Shown here: positions 16,691 through 24,259 of the stretch, piece after piece | Layout of the letters: every line of letters starts with the position of its first letter | Numbering within the stretch: the stretch's first letter is position 1 | NCBI GenBank assembly: GCA_903835325.1 | Contig: CAILMU010000219.1 | Location: 1-33,787 of the forward strand | From: an uncultured Microcaldota archaeon | Lineage (GTDB): Archaea > Micrarchaeota > Micrarchaeia > Anstonellales > Bilamarchaeaceae | Direction of reading: 5' to 3' | DNA length: 33,787 bases | Made by a program: the position numbers and the translations under genes | Notes under the pieces: model-generated | Databases searched by the model: none | Told to the model about the DNA's origin: nothing | Seen by the model: the letters and a program-made list of their open reading frames with translations, nothing else

Positions 16691-17449
16691 ATGGATGCCC
16701 AGGAAAACGCCGTCTACGAAAGGATGGCGAAAGTCTATGATCTCATCTACAACGATGATCTCGATACGGGTTTCTACCTGGCGGAAGCGAAGAACGCCCG
16801 CGGGCCTGTCCTGGAAGTCGCCTGCGGAACCGGCCGGATTCTATTGCGTTTCCTCACAAAAGGCATCGACGCGGAAGGTATAGACAGCTCTGGGGCGATG
16901 CTTTCCGAGCTCCGCAAGAAGGCAAAAACGCTCAGTTTAGAGCCGCATATCCATAAAGCCGATATGCGCAGGTTCAGCCTGGGAAAGCGCTACAAGCTCA
17001 TCATCGTGCCTTACCGCAGCTTCCTTCATCTCAAAGATGATGATGAGCGGATGAGCGCTTTGCGTTCGTTCTTCGACCATCTTCAGGATAGCGGGCGCCT
17101 GATACTGCATATCTATAACCCTTCACCGGATGACCTCGAACGAGGGGCATCACCATCATTGCTGGAAAGCGAGGATTTGGTATCTGATGACGGCCGGGAT
17201 TATCATCTCGACTGGTTCATGGGGTATGACCGCAAGACGAGCAGGGCGCATTATAGGATATCCCTATCGTTCGAGGACCGGCCTGAAGATGATGCGGTTT
17301 TCGAGATGGATCTCTATTTCCTGCGCTTGAAGGACATCGAACGGCTTCTCGAGCGGTGCGGATTCCGCAATATCCGCTCATACAACGGGTTCGGATATGA
17401 GAAGGCGGATGAGAACTCCCGCGAGGTGGTATGGGTTGCCGAACGATGA
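16691..17449 (+). CDS. SAM-dependent class I methyltransferase
   Basis: A 252-aa methyltransferase of the seven-stranded class I fold. Motif I is VLEVACGTGRI (about residues 40-50), motif II ends at AEGIDSSGAML, and KLIIVPYRSFLHL occupies the motif IV position. LILHIYNP follows as motif VI. The substrate cannot be read from sequence; similar proteins act on small molecules. The open frame extends far upstream to 16331, but that part is antisense to polymerase IV. ATG 16691 is supported by the shared promoter. The next gene follows within five bases, so the pair is probably cotranscribed. Confidence 0.9.
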   Translation: MDAQENAVYERMAKVYDLIYNDDLDTGFYLAEAKNARGPVLEVACGTGRILLRFLTKGIDAEGIDSSGAMLSELRKKAKTLSLEPHIHKADMRRFSLGKRYKLIIVPYRSFLHLKDDDERMSALRSFFDHLQDSGRLILHIYNPSPDDLERGASPSLLESEDLVSDDGRDYHLDWFMGYDRKTSRAHYRISLSFEDRPEDDAVFEMDLYFLRLKDIERLLERCGFRNIRSYNGFGYEKADENSREVVWVAER

Positions 17450-17453
17450 AGGC

Positions 17454-18032
17454 GTGTTGAAGGGTTTTTTCTCGCTTTTCAAAAAACAATCAGCGAAAGC
17501 AATCCCCAAGCAATCCGAAAAATGCGTCCATTTCACTGACCCTTTGGGGAATTTCGAGCTGGATATCCCGAAAGGCTGGAGGTTCGACCGGGATGTCATC
17601 GTGGATTCCGGCCAATACTCCATCTCTTTCGAGGCGCAGGACCGGCGCATGCGTTTCGTCGTATCGGTGGATACGAAACCTCCCGAACCAGCGGATTTCG
17701 AATCGTACGTCAGAAAGGAATGCGAAGGGCCGGCCTCTGGAATCCTCTGCGGGATGTCAAAAAAAGAATTCCGGGGATACCTTGGCTATGGCAGGAGATT
17801 CATATTCGGCAAAGGGAATGACGAATCGGTCCGGGAGGATCGGATTTTCCTGACTGCAGGAGCTGTATTCACCATCTCGCGCACCCGCCCGATAATTCAT
17901 TCAGCCCCGGAACCGGATTCAAAAACAAAAATAATCAAAAAAGATGCGAAAGAAGAAGTTCTCGACTGGATGTTCGCTAGTTTCATTGTGAAGAAAGGAT
18001 TATCTGTGCCGGATATCCCGGAATACCGATGA
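17454..18032 (+). CDS. Hypothetical protein, possibly PsbP/Mog1-like
   Basis: A 192-aa protein. After a hydrophobic, basic N-terminus (GFFSLFKKQ) the segment FTDPLGNFELDIPKGWRFD, followed by a run of beta-strands, resembles the opening of PsbP/Mog1-type domains (also DUF1795), whose members bind proteins or are surface-exposed. The resemblance is weak and by eye. The N-terminus is too short and polar for a clear signal peptide. The start is GTG 17454 or TTG 17457. GAAGG (17448-17452) is better spaced for the TTG. The gene begins four bases after the methyltransferase stop, suggesting coupled expression. Confidence 0.65.
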   Translation: MLKGFFSLFKKQSAKAIPKQSEKCVHFTDPLGNFELDIPKGWRFDRDVIVDSGQYSISFEAQDRRMRFVVSVDTKPPEPADFESYVRKECEGPASGILCGMSKKEFRGYLGYGRRFIFGKGNDESVREDRIFLTAGAVFTISRTRPIIHSAPEPDSKTKIIKKDAKEEVLDWMFASFIVKKGLSVPDIPEYR

Positions 18033-18130
18033 TATCTCATAAGTTATCATTCTCTTTTCCATATCATATTCTATGTTATAATATATGTGAAAATGAGTAT
18101 ATTTATAAAGAGTTTGCGCGTTAATACTTT

Positions 18131-19867
18131 ATGGCAGGACCGAGATTGATATCCCCGCAGACTGATTCTCACAGCACTCACCCGCCTCAGGCGTACAAGC
18201 TCCTGGAACGGGGCCCGTTCCCTATCAGAAACGATGCGATGGCCGCGTATAAGAGCATCGAAGCCATCGGGCAGGGGAGCTCGGGCATCGCGAGGAAAGC
18301 GATTGATGGCGATGGCAAACCTGTCGTCATAAAGGAGCTCAAGACTATCCTGCTTCCCAACGAGAGCGAGGAGCGCTGCAAAGCCGTCATCGACACATTC
18401 GGCAAGGAAGCGTTGATACTCTCCAAGATTTTTCACCCCAACATACCGGAATGCATCGACAGCTTCGCAAGGGAAGTGGATGGCGAGATAAAATTCTATA
18501 TAGTCACAAGGTATGTCGAAGGAACGAATCTCAGGGAAAAAATGAAGGCCGGAGCGTTCAGCGAAGAGCAGGCAAAAGATTTATTGAAACAGCTTCTCGA
18601 AACTACAAGATACCTCCAATCGTTCGATAACCCGATACTTCATCGAGATATAAATCCAAGCAATGTCATTCTCGATAACAAGGGCAGGTATAACCTGGCC
18701 GATTTCGGCATCGCTGCGATACAGGCCCATGGAACGATAAACGGCACGGAATGCGGGACTGCCGGCTATGCCGCCCCCGAGCAGATTGTCCTTGGGAAAG
18801 CGTCCGCATCTTCCGAAGTCTATAGCATCGGCGCGACCGTCATCAGCATGCTCACGGGAAAGCCGCCTTACGATATGGGCAACGACTGGCAGGAGGATTT
18901 CATCAGCCACGCTGATATCTCGCCAGGGTTTGCAGCTGTCCTGAAGAGGATGGTGGCGGTGAACAAGGACGAGAGATGCCAAAACTCCGCTGAAGCGTCC
19001 CAAGCGCTGGAACATTCGGGCAAGGTTATCGCGCTTGCAAAAAGCGCATCAGCTTCATCTAACGATTCGCTCATGAAGGATTTGGATAACCTCGATAAGA
19101 GGAACACGAAGGCGAAAAAGGCATACGAGAAGGAATTGGGCCGAAAGGCCGCAGATATCCTGCACCTGATCAGGAAGATGCTGGACATGAGGAAGCGGAT
19201 TCAGGCGCCTCACACTGATTATCAGCATGGGGAAGACAGGCAATATATCGAGCTTTGGAACATGAGTTGCAGGGTGCATACGAAAGGGGAAAAAGACATC
19301 GTCAACATCGATCCGCACCCTGAGCGGGTTCTATCTGTTTGCGTCTCCACTCTGGTAGCCATGCCAGGCATAATAACATTGATGGTGGATCATTTTCAAA
19401 ACCGGATATTTACAAGTATCGGGTTTCTCTTTATCGCCGTCAGCTTGGCAACCTTCGCCGTGTCATATTCCATTGAGAATGCGGTGAACAGGTTCAACAA
19501 TATCCGTAAAATCAAAAGAGTCCTGCGCGAATTCCCTGGTACTCCGGAAACAGTGGTCAAGCTTGCGAAAAAGGTTCGCGCATCGATAGTCGAGAAGAAT
19601 AATGATTTAGATTCGAACACAAAGAAGCTCTCGGATAAAGGGCAGGCTGAGTCATCGGACTCCATCGAAAGAAAGACTGCAAATGCTAGTCCTTCTGACA
19701 ATTCTGGGGGAGCCATCATTAAAAGCTCTAAACCTAAGATCAGGGTGACGTCTATCACTACGCAAGACGGGCAGAAAAAGATTAGGGTGAAGCGTGAGGA
19801 AAAAGCGGAAGAAGCCTCGGCGGAGATTTCAAGCGACGGATCCAAGAAATCCAAGGGCTCCGCCTGA
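18131..19867 (+). CDS. Membrane-anchored Ser/Thr protein kinase (Hanks type)
   Basis: A 578-aa kinase. The catalytic domain spans about residues 40-295: glycine loop AIGQGSSGIARKAI, Lys68 (VVIKEL), Glu93 of helix C, HRDINPSN (Asp173, Asn178), DFG at 191-193 and AAPEQ (215-218). All residues needed for activity are present. HRDINPSN replaces the commoner HRDLKPxN, as in several prokaryotic kinases. Residues 310-360 are charged and probably coiled coil. Two membrane helices follow at about 400-419 and 427-447, then a 130-residue charged, Ser/Lys-rich tail. Both long ends should face the cytoplasm. TATA TTTATAAA (18102-18109) is centred 25-26 nt before the ATG (leaderless). No partner phosphatase or FHA-domain gene is seen nearby. 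Confidence 0.92.
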   Translation: MAGPRLISPQTDSHSTHPPQAYKLLERGPFPIRNDAMAAYKSIEAIGQGSSGIARKAIDGDGKPVVIKELKTILLPNESEERCKAVIDTFGKEALILSKIFHPNIPECIDSFAREVDGEIKFYIVTRYVEGTNLREKMKAGAFSEEQAKDLLKQLLETTRYLQSFDNPILHRDINPSNVILDNKGRYNLADFGIAAIQAHGTINGTECGTAGYAAPEQIVLGKASASSEVYSIGATVISMLTGKPPYDMGNDWQEDFISHADISPGFAAVLKRMVAVNKDERCQNSAEASQALEHSGKVIALAKSASASSNDSLMKDLDNLDKRNTKAKKAYEKELGRKAADILHLIRKMLDMRKRIQAPHTDYQHGEDRQYIELWNMSCRVHTKGEKDIVNIDPHPERVLSVCVSTLVAMPGIITLMVDHFQNRIFTSIGFLFIAVSLATFAVSYSIENAVNRFNNIRKIKRVLREFPGTPETVVKLAKKVRASIVEKNNDLDSNTKKLSDKGQAESSDSIERKTANASPSDNSGGAIIKSSKPKIRVTSITTQDGQKKIRVKREEKAEEASAEISSDGSKKSKGSA

Positions 19868-19914
19868 ATAGAATCCATTTTATTCCCGTCGATATATATC
19901 TATTTTGATTTTTA

Positions 19915-20883
19915 ATGTCAGTCGAATCAGGGGCGGATACGGCGAATCCGAGAAATCCGGGCAAACCCACCCGCCCGATCCCGAAACGGTTCATCGAGCG
20001 CTACTCTCGGGTAGTGGACGACACGGACGCGTTCTTTTCCATCCTCACAACCCCGGTCCCGAAATCATTCCGCGTAAATACGATAAAATCAGATGCGAAG
20101 ACCGTCATGGAGCGGTTCGATTCCTACGGCATGTCGTACCGGCAGATGGGGTGGTACGAAGACGCTTTCACGACAGATAATCTCGATATCGGTTTCTCCC
20201 TCGAGCATTTCACCGGTGCCATCTACATCCAGGAGCTGACGTCCATGCTCCCGCCTCTTGTGATGAGAAAGGAACTGGAGAGCGCCTCGCTTGTCCTTGA
20301 CGGATGCGCGGCACCGGGCTCCAAGACCACTCAGATAGCCGCGATGATGGATAACCTGGGTGTGATATTCGCCAACGACAGCGATTACAGCCGCATCAGG
20401 GCATTGAAATTCAATCTTGAGAAGACGGGGGTGCTCAATACAGTCATTACGAATATGGGCCTGCAGAAATACCCCTCCCGCCAATTCGACTGCGTTTTCA
20501 TCGACGCCCCCTGCTCATCTGAAGGTACATGCCGCAAGAACGACAAGATATTCTTCACATGGGATGAAGGGTATATCGCGAAGAACGCGGAGATGCAGAA
20601 AAAACTCATCCTGAAAGGGTTCGATCTGCTCGCCCCGGGCGGGATGATGATATATTCGACATGCACCTTCGCCCCGGAGGAGAACGAGGCGGTCGTGGAC
20701 TGCCTTCTTTCGCAAAGGGAAGGCGCGAAAATCGAGAGGATTGAGATACCTGGCCTCAAGACCGCGAACGGGGTCGCGGGTTTCGAAGGGGCAGAGTACG
20801 ATTCTTCGGTGAAGGACTGCATCCGGATATGGCCTCACCATAACGATACGGACGGGTTCTTCCTGGCAGGGGTGAGGAAATGA
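19915..20883 (+). CDS. RNA (cytosine-5) methyltransferase, NOL1/NOP2/Sun family
   Basis: A 322-aa SAM-dependent RNA m5C methyltransferase acting on tRNA or rRNA. The SAM-binding motif is LDGCAAPGSKTTQIA (129-142). The two catalytic cysteines are Cys200 in DAPCSSEGT, thought to aid product release, and Cys250 in YSTCTFAPEENE, the nucleophile. The N-terminal 100 residues correspond to the RNA-binding NusB/ferredoxin-like portion, with SFRVNTIK the family's R-x-N-x-L/I-K motif. It ends at the usual last strand (GFFLAGVRK), without a C-terminal PUA domain. That domain seems to be encoded by the next gene, which overlaps by four bases. A box at 19892-19899 is centred only 20 nt before the ATG, so the promoter is less clear than elsewhere. 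Confidence 0.93.
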   Translation: MSVESGADTANPRNPGKPTRPIPKRFIERYSRVVDDTDAFFSILTTPVPKSFRVNTIKSDAKTVMERFDSYGMSYRQMGWYEDAFTTDNLDIGFSLEHFTGAIYIQELTSMLPPLVMRKELESASLVLDGCAAPGSKTTQIAAMMDNLGVIFANDSDYSRIRALKFNLEKTGVLNTVITNMGLQKYPSRQFDCVFIDAPCSSEGTCRKNDKIFFTWDEGYIAKNAEMQKKLILKGFDLLAPGGMMIYSTCTFAPEENEAVVDCLLSQREGAKIERIEIPGLKTANGVAGFEGAEYDSSVKDCIRIWPHHNDTDGFFLAGVRK

Positions 20884-21422
20884 GGAGTTCCAACCGAATG
20901 ACTGGAGAGCAGAGCGGGCGCCGTTTCAGGAAAGGCGAACGCGAAGAAGGCGAATTGAAAGGCAACCCCACCACCCTGACCCAGTCCCGAGTCTTAGATT
21001 ACCTTGAACAAAGGTTCGGGCTCGATAAATCGCTCTTCCTGGAATACTCTTTCTATCTCGGCGTCAAGGACCGGCTGTACCTTGGTCCCCGCTCGGACCG
21101 TGCAGACATGAACGGCATGAGAGTTGCGACGGTAGGGCTGATGGTCGCAAGAGCTGACGAGCATATCAAACCTACGACTAACCTGCTTCAGGTTTTCGGT
21201 AGAAGAATAGCGAAAAGCGTGATAGATCTGGATAAGGAAAAGGCAGGAAAATTCGTTTCGGGCGAAGATATAATCCTCACTCCAAGCGAAATAGGCCTTG
21301 TAAGCGAAGGCTACGTGCTACTGCGATATCTCGGCATCCCTCTCGGCTGCGGGCATCTGAAGGACAGGGCGATAAAGAACATGCTTCCCAAAGCCAAACG
21401 CCTGAAACTCAGGTTCATCTGA
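20880..21422 (+). CDS. Stand-alone PUA-like domain of the RsmF methyltransferase type
   Basis: A 180-aa protein. After a 30-residue charged N-terminus, it resembles the C-terminal region of bacterial RsmF-like m5C methyltransferases: VLDYLEQRFGLDKSLF, a strand YLGVKDRLYLGP, then GMRVATVGLMVARAD and, at the end, RYLGIPLGCGHLKDRAIKNM with LPKAKRLKLRF. These correspond to the RNA-binding PUA-like module. The start overlaps the stop of the NSUN gene (ATGA), so the two proteins are probably made together and may form the complex that is one chain in RsmF. The family match is by pattern only. Confidence 0.75.
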   Translation: MRSSNRMTGEQSGRRFRKGEREEGELKGNPTTLTQSRVLDYLEQRFGLDKSLFLEYSFYLGVKDRLYLGPRSDRADMNGMRVATVGLMVARADEHIKPTTNLLQVFGRRIAKSVIDLDKEKAGKFVSGEDIILTPSEIGLVSEGYVLLRYLGIPLGCGHLKDRAIKNMLPKAKRLKLRFI

Positions 21423-21482
21423 AGAAAGAATTCTTAGGGTGATGGGGAATATTTATATACATGTTACACTATAATTAATAAC

Positions 21483-22049
21483 ATGAAACAAACCAGAGCC
21501 AGGCAGATCCATGATAGGCCGGCCGAGCTTCTCAGGTCGAATCCTGTCCGCGCGTTCTGGAAAGCCAGCCTGGATCCATTGGATTCAGGGCGCGCCGAAG
21601 GGGATGTGCGCATAACCATCGAATCCCCTGAATCCGACCATAGGAAAAGGGAGATCAGCTTCCGTTGCCTGACTATCGACGACAGGATGATGGTGCTCGG
21701 TATCGGCAAGCTTCTGGAAACGAGGCACGAGGATGATGAGATAGTCCAGACCCAGTCTGTGATCTCGTATGAAACAATACCGTTCAACATCGTCGAATTC
21801 CTAATAGACCTCAGAAACAACATCGAATCCCAATGGGAGCATATGCAGCGCTCTGTCAAAGGACGGATGATGAAGGCGGAGGGGATAGTCGTCGCGAGGT
21901 TCAAGCACATATTGACCCCGGAAGAGGATATGCGCATCCAGGCAGTGCAAACGCATATAATTGATCCTGAATCAAAAGAGAATGATGGCAAGCCCCAAAG
22001 CCGTGGAAGTGTGCGCCAATTGCGGCCAAGTCGCGAAGGAAGCGACTGA
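21483..22049 (+). CDS. Hypothetical protein
   Basis: A 188-aa soluble protein of no family I recognise. Beta-strands with alternating charges (VRITIESPESDHRKREISFR) are followed by a helix-rich part containing EFLIDLRNNIESQWEHMQRS. TATA TTTATATA (21452-21459) is centred 27-28 nt before ATG 21483, so it looks leaderless. Its last 22 codons overlap, in another frame, the start of the zinc-ribbon gene at 21982. Its polar final residues (about 168-188) are probably not part of the folded domain. Confidence 0.75.
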   Translation: MKQTRARQIHDRPAELLRSNPVRAFWKASLDPLDSGRAEGDVRITIESPESDHRKREISFRCLTIDDRMMVLGIGKLLETRHEDDEIVQTQSVISYETIPFNIVEFLIDLRNNIESQWEHMQRSVKGRMMKAEGIVVARFKHILTPEEDMRIQAVQTHIIDPESKENDGKPQSRGSVRQLRPSREGSD

Positions 22050-22146
22050 TTCATTTAAATGCAGCTCCTGCGGCTCCCACATCTGCGTCGTCTTGCCTTA
22101 TAATACATTCAAACAGATGGTGAAATCCGGCCTTGCCAAGGAATAA
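21982..22146 (+). CDS. Small zinc-ribbon protein
   Basis: A 54-aa protein with a treble-cysteine-pair zinc ribbon: Cys11-x2-Cys14 (CANCGQ) and Cys27-x2-Cys30 (CSSCGS), then ICVVLPYNTFKQMV. Such single ribbons bind RNA, DNA or ribosomes. It is related to the next gene in cysteine spacing and in the strand after the second pair. It starts inside the 3' end of the gene at 21483 (68-nt overlap). ATG 21982 or 21985 are the only ATGs before the first cysteine pair that keep the overlap short. No good SD is seen, so it may be translated by coupling. Confidence 0.7.
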   Translation: MMASPKAVEVCANCGQVAKEATDSFKCSSCGSHICVVLPYNTFKQMVKSGLAKE

Positions 22147-22262
22147 GCGGAAGGTTATTAGCGCTTGATGGCTCGTTCCTAGATATATCCGTTTCAAGCG
22201 TATCCCGCTTCCTACCGACATACATTTTTATACCCTCTCTTCAAGGTATGGACAGGGGAAAA

Positions 22263-22598
22263 ATGGAAGACACTATCGAGATATGTTCTGGTTGCGGCAA
22301 GATCCCGCGTATCATGGACAAGATGAGCGGATTCTTCGTATGCTCCAGATGCGGAGAGCGGTCGACCATCTTCGTCCAAGCAGACGACTACGAGAGGGTC
22401 GCGACGGATTTGGACAAGAGATTCCACGAGATGATCCTCCGGAAGAAGTCCGAAGAGGCCAAGGCCGAGCCTCTGATCATCCCAAAAGCGAAGGCGAAGA
22501 AGAAAACGAGCGCCAAAGCGCCGATCAAACCAAAAAAAATATCCAAGGCTCGACCTAAAGCGGCTAAGATTAGCAAATCCCGGGCAAAAAAAAGATAA
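22263..22598 (+). CDS. Zinc-ribbon protein with histone-H1-like Lys/Ala tail
   Basis: A 111-aa protein. Residues 8-30 form a zinc ribbon, Cys8-x2-Cys11 and Cys27-x2-Cys30, followed by STIFVQADDYERVATDLDKR, which parallels the tail of the 54-aa ribbon protein upstream. Residues about 60-111 are a disordered polycation of Lys, Ala, Pro and Ser (for example KAKAKKKTSAKAPIKPKK), like the tails of eukaryotic H1 and some archaeal or bacterial chromatin proteins. This suggests nucleic-acid binding. ATG 22263 has AGGGG four bases upstream and fits the TATA at 22225-22232 with a short leader; ATG 22248 in the same frame is the alternative. A weak GC hairpin (22605-22615) followed by T-rich sequence may end the transcript. 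Confidence 0.75.
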   Translation: MEDTIEICSGCGKIPRIMDKMSGFFVCSRCGERSTIFVQADDYERVATDLDKRFHEMILRKKSEEAKAEPLIIPKAKAKKKTSAKAPIKPKKISKARPKAAKISKSRAKKR

Positions 22599-22688
22599 TT
22601 TCACGGCGCTCCGCCATTCTTATTCTATTATGTTTCTGAAAGTGTCAATACAAGAATCATTAAATATGTTATCCCCGATAATCTAATC

Positions 22689-23462
22689 ATGGCGTATAAT
22701 CCTTACCCGAGGCTGACATTCGCGAAGAAAAGGGCTTCTGACATGCAGCGGCCCGGCACCCCATATCAAATCAGCAATGAGACGGTGATGGATTACTACC
22801 TCAAGCGCCTTCACGCCCAGGTCATGTTAGACTCCAGGGTCAGCGACACGGATAGGGACGCAGTCGTCAACGTTGCACAAAACGATGTATTGGGCCTTCT
22901 CAGCGGCCAAGGCATCAAGAAAATCCTCGACCGCGCGATAGCGGTTGCATGCCCGTCCGCATCGCTTCAGAAAGAGCCGGCACCCACGATATTCATCCCG
23001 CATCACGAGGGCATCCAGCTCGATGAAAAACGCATCGAGAGGGTCGTATTGAAATCCTCGATAAGCGAGGATGTCGTACGGAGGCAGATGAGATTGATGC
23101 TGAAAACTATTTCGAAAGGGCGGTCCGTAAGCCAGAATGCGTTGAACACCCTCATGAAAGTGCTCAAACCCGATCCGAAAGACCGCATCGACGTGTCTAC
23201 TGCGGACCCGACCAAGAAGAAGGGATTCGATGCCATTCTCATCCTGATGCTCCACGTGGTGGAGATAGAGAAGAACCCATACGCGTTCGGACGGGTGAAT
23301 CCGTCGACTTGGTCTCACAACAGCCCTCAGATAATCGAGGCCATTAAGAACGCGGATTTGGACGACCTTATAGTGAGGGGCCAGCTCGGGATAATAGCAC
23401 TCACCAGCCCGTTCCGCAAAGTCAGGAACGCCGCGGAAAGGGCGTTGAAAGGTCAAAGATGA
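22689..23462 (+). CDS. Hypothetical helical protein
   Basis: A 257-aa soluble, mostly helical protein with no motif I recognise. Two regions, about 35-95 and 115-180, resemble helical bundles (LKTISKGRSVSQNALNTLMK), and the C-terminal RGQLGIIALTSPFRKVRNAA could be a further helix pair. No cysteine cluster, signal peptide or membrane segment is present. TATA ATTAAATA (22659-22666) is centred 26-27 nt before the ATG, so it looks leaderless. It begins the run of unknown genes that leads into the AT-rich region. Confidence 0.75.
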   Translation: MAYNPYPRLTFAKKRASDMQRPGTPYQISNETVMDYYLKRLHAQVMLDSRVSDTDRDAVVNVAQNDVLGLLSGQGIKKILDRAIAVACPSASLQKEPAPTIFIPHHEGIQLDEKRIERVVLKSSISEDVVRRQMRLMLKTISKGRSVSQNALNTLMKVLKPDPKDRIDVSTADPTKKKGFDAILILMLHVVEIEKNPYAFGRVNPSTWSHNSPQIIEAIKNADLDDLIVRGQLGIIALTSPFRKVRNAAERALKGQR

Positions 23463-23537
23463 CAAAGGGATATCCTGCATCTTTGGACAATATTAATAAT
23501 TTCGTTGATATATATCGATTCCTGAGATGTTGATAAT

Positions 23538-24140
23538 ATGTTGGAACGAGCTATCGAGACCCGCCAGGTGTATGATTCACGCAATTTCGCTGCCCAGAAG
23601 AAGATGATAGAGAAAGCCCTCAGAACGACCCCTCCATTAATCCAGCTCCTCCACGAAGATACGAAGTGCTTCCCTAACCGATTCATCGCAACATATTCTT
23701 CGAATGCCCATCATTTCAAGCCGGCGCGCGAAGTGGGGGATCTCCCTATCCTCGAATTCGCAGGCTCGGTCGCCGATGCATGGGTTAGGAATCCGACGGA
23801 TTCGCTCGCTGTCGCGCGGGATTCCTCGGTATTCGAATTCTTCGGCCCTAAACTGATTGTGATTATCAGGGCAGCGGCGGATTTGATGAGAAGGGTCGAG
23901 ATAAGGCAGGATGTCTTCCATATGATAAATGATACCTATGGGCTCGGGCGTTCGCAGCTCGATGCGCCGTTTGAATCCTCGGTCGCGGGAAGATCGAGCC
24001 CTGATCCATTCGAAGGGCATCCCCCACCTCGGATCCGGACGCCTCCACGGATACTTGATGATGGCCTGATGAGGGAGTATGATACGACGATGACCGAGGT
24101 CGCGCGCCGATTGATAGTCGGATTCAGCCCGTTGGTATGA
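23538..24140 (+). CDS. Hypothetical protein, paralogue of 25391-25981
   Basis: A 200-aa protein. Its N-terminal 115 residues align by eye with the gene at 25391: MLERAIETRQVYDS with MFERVVSTRAVLDS, a shared KKM, AWVRNPTDSLAVARDSS with AWVHNPIESFKVARVSS, and FEFFGPKL with YSFFGPEM. The last residues, RRLIVGFSPLV, match RRLIIGCSPWF. The middle (about 120-180) differs and carries a Pro/Arg-rich loop. No known family is recognised, and there is no signal or membrane segment. TATA ATATATAT (23508-23515) is centred 26-27 nt before the ATG (leaderless). With its paralogue it brackets the SGNH-like lipoprotein gene. Confidence 0.75.
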   Translation: MLERAIETRQVYDSRNFAAQKKMIEKALRTTPPLIQLLHEDTKCFPNRFIATYSSNAHHFKPAREVGDLPILEFAGSVADAWVRNPTDSLAVARDSSVFEFFGPKLIVIIRAAADLMRRVEIRQDVFHMINDTYGLGRSQLDAPFESSVAGRSSPDPFEGHPPPRIRTPPRILDDGLMREYDTTMTEVARRLIVGFSPLV

Positions 24141-24259
24141 TGCACAGAGGTTATTTCTATATTTCTTTTGGAATTTCTTAATATTATTTAGATTATTCTA
24201 ATATTCATTGGTATTTCATGGTCGAAAGAGTTATATTCCCTTCATACCAAATATATATC

